Translations under genes and position numbers: made by a program
NCBI GenBank assembly: GCA_903928755.1
Contig: CAIYSH010000164.1
Coordinates: forward strand, 1 to 13,718
Reading direction: 5' to 3'
From: an uncultured Alphaproteobacteria bacterium
GTDB taxonomy: Bacteria; Pseudomonadota; Alphaproteobacteria; Caulobacterales; Caulobacteraceae
Length of the DNA: 13,718 nt
The notes under the pieces: model-generated
Seen by the model: the letters and a program-made list of their open reading frames with translations, nothing else
Told to the model about the DNA's origin: nothing
Database searches by the model: none
In this document: piece after piece, positions 7,215 to 13,600 of the stretch
Numbering within the stretch: position 1 is the first letter of the stretch
Layout of the letters: the number at the start of each line of letters is the position of its first letter

Positions 7215-8438
7215 CTATTTCGGATCTGGCAGGCCAAGCACGCGCTTGGCCACCACGTTTACATTGACTTCCGAGGTGCCGCCCTCGATGGAATTGCCCT
7301 TGGATCTGAGCCATCCGTGGGTCGCGGCCAGTTCCCGGGCGGAAAAAGTGTCCCCTTCCCATCCAAGGCCCTGCGCGCCCATGGCCTCAATCATCAGCTC
7401 AGATCGCTCCTGGGCAAAGGTTGCGGCAGCATATTTGATGATGGATGTCGCCGCAGACGGACCGTTTGAGGCCCGGGACTCTGCAGCAACCCGGGCGATC
7501 GTCCGATAGAAACAGTCGAAGTCCATCTTGTTCTTCGTGATCCGCGACCGCAGGTCGACATCGGCCAGAGCGCCATCCTCATCCGCGCCGAGATAGGAGA
7601 TTGCGATCTGGCCAAGGTCTCCGGCGGTGCCGCCTGCGCTGCCGCCGCCGCCAAAGCCGCCGGAGATGTTCTGCCGCTCATACTGGAGCAGGCGCTTGGC
7701 GATTTCCCAGCCGCCATTGACCTTGCCGATCAGATTGGCCTTGGGAACCTTCACATCGGTGAAGAAGGTCTCGCAGAACGGGCTCTCCCCGGAAATCAGC
7801 TGGATTGGCCGGGTTTCGACGCCGGGTGTCGTCATGTCGATCAGGACAAATGAAATACCCTCGTGCTTCTTGGATGTGTCGGTCCGCACCAGGCAGAAAC
7901 ACCAGTCGGCCTTGTTGGCATAGGAGGTCCAGATCTTCTGGCCATTGATCAGCCAGTGATCGCCCTTGTCTTCACACCGCGTCTGCAGGGAGGCCAGGTC
8001 CGACCCGGCACCGGGCTCGGAATAGCCCTGACACCAGCGATACCTGCCCTGAACAATCCCGGGCAGATGCTCGAGCTTCTGGGCCTCATTGCCATATTCC
8101 AGCAGGACGGGCCCCAGCATCCAGACGCCGAAGGAGGCAAGCGGATCGCGATAGCGGCCCGCGGAAAGTTCCTGGGACAGCACCTGCCCCTCCTCGCGGG
8201 TGAGGCCCCCGCCGCCATAGGCACGGGGCCATTGCGGCGCGGTCCAGCCGCGGGCGGCCATGGCCTCCATCCATCTGATCTGGGGATCGTCTGATCCGGC
8301 AAAGGCGCGACCGCCCCACACGGCTTCCGGGTCCGTCGGCGCATCCGGCGCGCGCAGTGCCGCTGGATAGTTGTCTTTCAGCCACGCACGGACATCTGCC
8401 CGGAACCCGTCGAGGTCACCACCGCCGAAATCGGCCAT
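7215..8438 (-). CDS. Acyl-CoA dehydrogenase A, FadE26-like, first gene of the operon
   Basis: 407-residue ACAD, the first gene of the leftward operon. It starts MADFGGGDLDGFRADVRAWL. It has RGWTAPQWPRAYGGGG (63-78) in place of the GWGVPTWPAQYGGGG of B to D, so it is the most divergent of the four. The signature WCQGYSEPGAGSDLAS (135-150), INGQKIWTSYAN (164-175), VRTDTSKKHEGISF (184-197) and the predicted base Glu254 in RLLQYER follow. A Gly-rich loop (SGGFGGGGSAGGTAG) comes next, with no R-x-Q-F-G. The C-terminus SIEGGTSEVNVNVVAKRVLG resembles gene B. A longer frame opens at an ATG at 8489 with no ribosome binding site; GGAGG lies 5 bases before the ATG at 8438, which aligns with the paralogues' starts. 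The substrate is not identifiable. Confidence 0.93.
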   Translation of the reverse strand: MADFGGGDLDGFRADVRAWLKDNYPAALRAPDAPTDPEAVWGGRAFAGSDDPQIRWMEAMAARGWTAPQWPRAYGGGGLTREEGQVLSQELSAGRYRDPLASFGVWMLGPVLLEYGNEAQKLEHLPGIVQGRYRWCQGYSEPGAGSDLASLQTRCEDKGDHWLINGQKIWTSYANKADWCFCLVRTDTSKKHEGISFVLIDMTTPGVETRPIQLISGESPFCETFFTDVKVPKANLIGKVNGGWEIAKRLLQYERQNISGGFGGGGSAGGTAGDLGQIAISYLGADEDGALADVDLRSRITKNKMDFDCFYRTIARVAAESRASNGPSAATSIIKYAAATFAQERSELMIEAMGAQGLGWEGDTFSARELAATHGWLRSKGNSIEGGTSEVNVNVVAKRVLGLPDPK

Positions 8439-8443
8439 AAAAT

Positions 8444-8448
8444 CCTCC
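8444..8448 (-). promoter_or_regulatory. Ribosome binding site that fixes the start of ACAD gene A
   Basis: GGAGG on the minus strand, 5 bases before the ATG at 8438. It decides against the longer frames from ATG 8489 and ATG 8453, neither of which has a comparable site. Confidence 0.85.
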
Positions 8449-8515
8449 GCCATCCATTCCGTCTCGGTTCCCACCTTAGCGTCCGCCATGGCTGGAGCAA
8501 GAGATACGAACAGTT

Positions 8516-8541
8516 GTTTGAGTCGCCGCGCCGCGCTTCAA
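8516..8541 (-). promoter_or_regulatory. Candidate promoter of the ACAD operon
   Basis: Minus strand TTGAAGC (8541-8535), 11 bases, then ACTCAAAC (8523-8516). This compares well with the Caulobacter housekeeping consensus TTGACGS-N10-14-GCTANAWC: 6 of 7 positions in the -35, and 5 of 7 defined positions in the -10. Transcription would start near 8509, about 70 bases before the ATG at 8438. Assigned by eye. Confidence 0.35.
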
Positions 8542-8542
8542 G
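8518..8542 (+). promoter_or_regulatory. Weak candidate promoter of the MprF-like gene, overlapping the ACAD promoter
   Basis: Plus strand TTGAGTC (8518-8524), 10 bases, then GCTTCAAG (8535-8542). It matches the Caulobacter consensus at 5 of 7 positions in each box. It occupies almost the same bases as the leftward candidate because the segment is a near-palindrome. The start of transcription would be about 55 bases before the ATG at 8606. Confidence 0.2.
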
Positions 8543-8605
8543 CGTCGTATCGCGCCCTGAAATCAGTTATGACCTGCCTCAGGTTGAACGGCCCAGGGAA
8601 CCTGA

Positions 8606-10258
8606 ATGCGATTCTGGCGTGAAATGAGGCCGGCGCTATTTGCCGTGGCACCCATTCTGTCAGCGCTACTCGCACTGGGCGCGGGGGTCATGCTCCTGGC
8701 GTCCGGTGCCACCCCCTCCGTCCCTGAGCGCTTCATCGCCCTGTATGAAGTCACGCCGGCGGCGCTGATCGAAGTCAGCCACTTCATTTCCAGCATACTC
8801 GGTCTTGTTCTCGTCATGCTGGCCTTCGGCCTGCGGTCACGGCTGGACGGGGCCTGGGCGGCGACCATTGCCAGCTTGCTGATTGCGGCGCCGCTGGCGC
8901 TGCTGAAAGGCTTCGTCTGGGAGGAGACCGCTGCCCTGACCGGCATAGCCCTGGCCTTGCTGCCTTTCCGCCTCGCCTTCCCCCGCAAGGCGCAGCTGAC
9001 CCGCATGGAGGTGACGCCAGGCTGGCTCCTGTCAGCCGCAGCCCTTGTCCTCGGGGCTGGCCTGCTTGGCCTGTGGTCCTTCCGGCATGTGGACTATGCC
9101 GGCCAGCCTTTCTGGAAAGCCATGATTGACCGTGACATGGCCCGGTCCATCAGAGCCTGGGTCGGTGCGGCTGTTGCGCTTCTGGCCTATGGCGTCTGGC
9201 GGCTTGCGGCCACAGCGGCGACGCCAAGGGTCATCGGTGAGACGGATCCGGATTTTCAGAAGGTGCGGAGCGTTCTGGCCACGGCGGAGGATGCGGAGCC
9301 AGGCTCAAACCTCGCCTTGCTGGGAGACAAGCGGTTCCTGTTTTCTGTCTCTGGAGACAGTTTCCTGATGTTCGGCGTCCGCGGCCGGTCCTGGCTCGCC
9401 CTCGGGGGTCCGGTCGGACGGCGGGATGAGCGCCTCGAACTGCTCTGGCGGTTTCGTGAACTGGCCGATGCCCATGCCGCAAGGCCCGGCATCTATTCGA
9501 TCAGCGCCGACAACCTTCCCGATGTGGTCGAGCTCGGTTTTTCCATCCAGAAAGTCGGAGAATCCGCAGCCGTTCCTCTGGACAGTTTCCGGATTGAAGG
9601 CCGCCGGCGCGGGAATCTCCGTCGGGCCTGGCGCAAGGCCGGCGAGGATGGCGCAAGCTTTCAGGTTCTGGCGCCGCAGGACGTTTCGGATCACCTGCCG
9701 GAACTTGCCGCCATTTCCGAGGACTGGCTCGCGACCCATTCCGGTGGCGAAAAGGGGTTCTCCATGGGGGGCTTCAACCCGGGTTATCTCTGCGAGTTCC
9801 CGGTGGCGGTTGTCCGGTGGGAAGGACGCATCATCGCTTTTGCCAATCTCTGGACCACAGCGACCAGGTCTTCGTTTTCCATGGACCTGATGCGCTATGT
9901 GGATACCGGTCCGAAGAACATCATGGACTATCTGTTTGTCGAACTGATCGAATGGGGTCGCGCCGAGGGTTATCAGGCCTTCGAATTCGGCATGGCTCCC
10001 CTGGCAGGCCTGGAAGACAGGCCTCTGGCCCCGATGATGTCCCGGGTGGGTCGGCTCTTCTATGATCGGGGCGAGGACATCTATAACTTCCAGGGCGTGC
10101 GCAAGTTCAAAGACAAATACGATCCCCTCTGGCAGCCGCGATACATAGCGGCCCCAAACAAATGGTCGATCCCCCTTTTGCTGGCAGATGTCGGTCTGCT
10201 GTCGTCGGGCGGGGTCGCGGGCCTGGCCAAGCGTCCGCGCAGGTCGGGTGAAGGCTAG
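8606..10258 (+). CDS. MprF/LpiA-type aminoacyl-phosphatidylglycerol synthase lacking the flippase half
   Basis: 550-residue inner-membrane protein. About six hydrophobic segments lie at roughly 9-33, 53-76, 83-102, 108-125, 138-158 and 184-204. A cytoplasmic domain follows (about 210-520) with hallmarks of the MprF C-terminal synthase domain (DUF2156): QKVGESAAVPLDSF (315-328), RRRGNLRRAWRKA (333-345), FSMGGF (385-390), SMDLMRY (425-431), NIMDYLF (438-444), FEFGMAPLAGL (459-469) and FQGVRKFKDKYDPLWQPRY (495-513). The family transfers an amino acid, usually Lys or Ala, from aminoacyl-tRNA to phosphatidylglycerol, reducing negative surface charge and raising resistance to cationic peptides and acid. 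Full MprF is about 840-870 residues with an extra N-terminal flippase; this protein has only the second half. ATG start with AGGGA upstream. Divergent from the ACAD operon and convergent with the next gene. The amino acid donor cannot be told; other DUF2156 functions are possible. Confidence 0.85.
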   Translation: MRFWREMRPALFAVAPILSALLALGAGVMLLASGATPSVPERFIALYEVTPAALIEVSHFISSILGLVLVMLAFGLRSRLDGAWAATIASLLIAAPLALLKGFVWEETAALTGIALALLPFRLAFPRKAQLTRMEVTPGWLLSAAALVLGAGLLGLWSFRHVDYAGQPFWKAMIDRDMARSIRAWVGAAVALLAYGVWRLAATAATPRVIGETDPDFQKVRSVLATAEDAEPGSNLALLGDKRFLFSVSGDSFLMFGVRGRSWLALGGPVGRRDERLELLWRFRELADAHAARPGIYSISADNLPDVVELGFSIQKVGESAAVPLDSFRIEGRRRGNLRRAWRKAGEDGASFQVLAPQDVSDHLPELAAISEDWLATHSGGEKGFSMGGFNPGYLCEFPVAVVRWEGRIIAFANLWTTATRSSFSMDLMRYVDTGPKNIMDYLFVELIEWGRAEGYQAFEFGMAPLAGLEDRPLAPMMSRVGRLFYDRGEDIYNFQGVRKFKDKYDPLWQPRYIAAPNKWSIPLLLADVGLLSSGGVAGLAKRPRRSGEG

Positions 10259-10273
10259 GGCGGTTCACCGCCC
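10258..10273. terminator. Hairpin over both convergent stop codons, possible weak bidirectional terminator
   Basis: GGGCGG-TTCA-CCGCCC is a perfect 6-bp GC stem with a 4-base loop. Its left arm begins with the last base of the TAG of the MprF-like gene, and its loop carries the TGA of the small membrane protein. No T-run follows on either strand, so it may act only as an RNA 3' end stabiliser or a weak terminator. Confidence 0.35.
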
Positions 10274-10468
10274 GGTTGTCACCCCCAGCAGGTTCACCAG
10301 ATGCGCCAGCAGCACGATTGCCGCCGTGGCCGAGGCCACCATCAGGGGGCGCCAGGGGATCAGTCTGGGCCCTTTCCGGATATTGAGTGGCTGTGCTCCG
10401 CGCCACCCGAACAGGATGGCAGCCAGAACGCTGACCATGATCAGTCCCAGCGTTGTTTTCATGTCCAT
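10265..10468 (-). CDS. Small two-helix membrane protein of unknown function
   Basis: 67-residue protein I cannot assign to a named family. Two hydrophobic segments lie at about 5-22 (TTLGLIMVSVLAAILFGW) and 41-63 (PLMVASATAAIVLLAHLVNL). They are joined by a basic loop with R23, R31, K32, R35 and R40 and the sequence PRLIPWRPL, so both ends probably face the periplasm and the loop the cytoplasm. The ending HLVNLLGVTTGR looks specific rather than random. I have the impression that short alphaproteobacterial proteins with a PRxIPWR...HLVNLLG pattern exist, but cannot check this. ATG start with AGGGGA about 5 bases upstream; a second ATG two codons later is possible. Convergent with the MprF-like gene (6-base gap) and divergent from podJ (151 bases). 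The frame has good hydrophobic periodicity and a ribosome binding site, so I think it is real. Confidence 0.75.
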   Translation of the reverse strand: MDMKTTLGLIMVSVLAAILFGWRGAQPLNIRKGPRLIPWRPLMVASATAAIVLLAHLVNLLGVTTGR

Positions 10469-10511
10469 AGCCGTCCCCTAGCCCACGGCAACCCGTCGGG
10501 AAAGTCGATGT

Positions 10512-10520
10512 TCGTCCACA
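10512..10520 (+). promoter_or_regulatory. DnaA-box-like sequence upstream of podJ
   Basis: TCGTCCACA matches the DnaA box TTATCCACA at 7 of 9 positions, including the whole CCACA half. It ends 1 base before the candidate -35 of podJ. In Caulobacter crescentus podJ transcription responds to DnaA, which makes the position plausible. A 7 of 9 match alone is weak. Confidence 0.3.
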
Positions 10521-10521
10521 G

Positions 10522-10545
10522 TTGATTCTTCGACCACGCTACATC
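10522..10545 (+). promoter_or_regulatory. Candidate podJ promoter with a GANTC site inside the -35 box
   Basis: TTGATTC (10522-10528), 9 bases, then GCTACATC (10538-10545). The -10 matches the Caulobacter consensus GCTANAWC perfectly; the -35 matches TTGACGS at 5 of 7. The spacer is one base shorter than the usual 10-14. GATTC (10524-10528) inside the -35 is a CcrM methylation site, as in GcrA-dependent promoters. The start of transcription would be near 10552. Confidence 0.6.
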
Positions 10546-10550
10546 TTGCG

Positions 10551-10565
10551 TTAGGACTTCGTTTA
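10551..10565 (+). promoter_or_regulatory. CtrA-like site at the predicted podJ transcription start
   Basis: TTAG-N7-TTTA, compared with the CtrA consensus TTAA-N7-TTAA: 6 of 8 defined bases match with exact spacing. It begins at about the predicted +1, a position that would block initiation. CtrA is known to repress podJ in C. crescentus. A further single half-site, TTAG, lies at 10584-10587. Confidence 0.4.
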
Positions 10566-10612
10566 CACCCCAAGCATCGGTGGTTAGCCTGTCACGAGAC
10601 TGCCGGGAGAGC

Positions 10613-10617
10613 GATTC
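10613..10617 (+). promoter_or_regulatory. Second GANTC (CcrM) site, next to the podJ start codon
   Basis: GATTC, 3 bases before the ATG of podJ and within the ribosome binding region. With the site at 10524-10528 it makes two GANTC sites in about 95 bases of the leader; no others are seen in the intergenic region. A link to regulation is unproven for this copy. Confidence 0.35.
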
Positions 10618-10619
10618 GG

Positions 10620-13600
10620 ATGACGACGGGCGCGCCATGGAGCGTGAAGGGGATTGATCCTAAGGCCCGTGAGGTCGCAAAGGATCTTGCCCGTCGCTCA
10701 GGCATGACGCTTGGTGAGTGGCTCAATCAGATGATTTTCGAGGAAGATGGTCCTGAGGACATCGCTTCGGAATCCTATTTCACGGGTCCCGAAACCGGCT
10801 TGAGGGGGCCTGTCAGGACTTATTACGAGTCAGCGCGACAGGAAATGCCGGCGCGGCCAGCGGCCTCGGCGAGCGCCCCCTCCAGGTTTGAGGCCCCCGA
10901 GCATGCGGCGGACGAAATCGGCCGGGTGACCCTTGCCCTCGACAGGCTCGCAGACCGGATCGAGGGCTCTGAAGGCCGCACGGGTCTGGCCATTGCCGGT
11001 GTCGAGCACTCCGTCCGGGAGGCTGCGGCGCGGATCGAGGCGGCTGAACGCGAACAGGTTGCCATAGCGGCACGTTTCGAAAATGCCGTCCATGAAACCC
11101 GTGAAGTCCAGGAGCAGATTGCCAGCCGTCTGAAGCGTGTCGAAGCCGAAGCTGCCGGCCCGAAGTCGGCAGAGGCGCTCCATGCGCTGGAGACGGCCTT
11201 GGGCAAGGTGGCCAATCATCTCTATGAAGGGGAGGCGCGGACCCGAAGGACGCTGGATGCCCTCCGCGACCGCATGGATCATGTGGAGACGGGCGAAGGC
11301 GCGGCGGCCGGCGCGGCCATCGAGCAGGCGGTTTCCCGGATCGGTGAGCGGCTGGTCGAGGCAGAAGCCAGGACAACGACCGCGCTGGAAGGCCTGCACG
11401 CGTCCTTCTCGGGCCTCGAAGGCCGGATCGGGTCCCTGGAGGGGGGCGATTCTCCGGTCATGGATCAGAGGCTTGCGCGGCTTGCTGCGGCCTTGACCGA
11501 GCGGGTCGAGGCCGTCCGCAATGAGCTGGCCCAAAGCCTGCAGGCTGCTGCTGAAGGCCGGTTCGACCGGATGGAGCGCAAGCTTTCCGAAATGACGGAT
11601 CAGGTCCGGGTCGCCGAGCAGAAATCTGCCCAGGCGATCGAGCGCCTTGGTCAGGAAGTCACCAATGTCGCGGATACCCTCAGCCGTCGGGTCATAGCTG
11701 CAGACCAGAAGAGTGCGGATACCCTGGGGCAGGTGACGGCCGAGGTCGGGCGCATCACCCAGGCCATGGAGAGCCGTTTCACGCAGAACGACAAGGTTCA
11801 TGCCGTTGCCATGGAACGGCTTGGCGCGGAGATCAATCGCATCAGTGAGCGCCTGGCGGACCGGATCGGCTCTGCAGAGCGACGGTCTGCCCAGGCCATA
11901 GATGATGTCAGTGGGCAACTTGCGCGGGTCACGGAGAAGATCGGACAAAGGGCAATCGGTACTGACATTGCCGAGACCCTTCGCAGTACCGAGGATCGCA
12001 CGGCGCGTCTGCTGGCCGAAACCAAGGAAAGAATTGATCAGAGCCTGGCGGAAAATCAGCGACAGATTGCACAGACGCTTGCCTCTGCGCCCGTAGCCCC
12101 GCCTGTTGCAGTTGCGCCGGTTGCCGTCGCAATGGATGATCGGGGAGATCCCTTTGGCGATCCGGAGCCATTTCCGGATTTTGTAGCCCATCCGGTGCCG
12201 TTGGCCCGGGCACCAAGAGATCCCGCCCTGCAGGCCCCGATACCCTCACCGGCCCTCCAGGTCGCAGATGACAATCTTGACCGTTTTGATCCGGCCAATT
12301 TTGAGGCTGTGGATTCGTTTGCGCCATCCACGGGGCCCCGGTTCCCGGGCGATGCGCCGGTTGACGACGATCTCCCGGATTTCGTGAACGAGCAGCCCGC
12401 TTATCCGGTTGCTCCGGGGCGGCCGTCCGAAGATGTTGCGCCAAGGCCACACGAGACAAGCCCATCGAGGCTGATCATGCCAGAACCGTCCTGGGCGGCT
12501 GCTGGGCCCGTCGGGGTTGGTGCCTCGGATGTCACCGCGAGCCGGCCCCTGACGACCCGCGAAGTCATTGAGCAGGCCCGAGCGGCGGCCCGTGCTGCAG
12601 GTGAGGCTGAAGCGCAGGCAAAATCCAAGAAGGGCGCGCGTGGCGGATCGATCCTCTCACGCCTGAACCGCCCGAAGCGTCAGGCTGGATCCGTTCTCCA
12701 GAGCCTGGTCGTCTTTGTGGGGGCCGGTGCCGTCCTGAGCGTGGGGATTGCCGGTTATGTCCTCATGGAGGGACGGCCCGGCGGAGCCCCTCCCGAGCGG
12801 GTGGCCCGGTCGCTTGCGGCTCTGAACCAGGGTCAGACGGCCGAAATTCCCTCTGTTGAAGTTGATCCTTCCCAGCCATCAAAAGAGCCCTTGGTCGCGT
12901 TGGCCATGGCGACTCCAGGGGCAGGGGGGCAGCCCCTTCCCACGCTTGATTCCGCCGGTTTTGCAGATCGGTTCTCGAAGGCCGCCGAGGCGGTTGAAAT
13001 CCGGAAGCCGGGTGCAATCGATGAACTCAGGCTCGTCGCGAGCCAGGGCTATGCACCGGCCCAGTTCTATCTCGCCAAGATGTATGAGACAGGTGATGGC
13101 GGTCTGAAAAAGGACCTGGCCACGGCCCGTCAGTGGACAAGCCGTGCGGCGGAAAACGGCGAGCCGCGCGCCATGCACAATCTCGGCATTGCCTTCATTG
13201 ACGGCGTGGGAGGACCCAAGAATTCGGTGACGGCAGCGCAGTGGTTCCGCCGTGCTGCTGAGCTCGGCCTCGTTGACAGTCAATACAATCTGGCAGCCCT
13301 GTATGAGCGAGGCATGGGCGTCAGCCAGAATGCGGCTGAGGCCTATCGCTGGTATCTCATTGCGGCAAAGGCCGGAGACCAGGCTGCACGCAAGCGTGCC
13401 GAACAGGTCCGGGTGCAGTTGAATCCGGATGCGCGAATTGTCGCCGAGCGTGCCGCAGCCGCTTTCCGTCCTTCGGTGTCGACGCCCGCACCGGTTCCGT
13501 CGGCAACGGCCAGCCTTGGAACGGATGCAGCGGGTACGGCGACGGTCCAGAAGGCCCTGTCCCAGCTGGGCTATTACCAGGGTCCGACCGATGGCGCAGC

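Noticed and set aside
8439..8489. Longer start of ACAD gene A at ATG 8489
   Set aside because: No ribosome binding site; the 17 extra residues are absent from the paralogues, while GGAGG precedes ATG 8438.
10830..12191. 453-codon minus-strand frame opposite podJ
   Set aside because: Antisense to the PodJ coiled coil; composition rich in Arg, Pro and Leu without any domain pattern.
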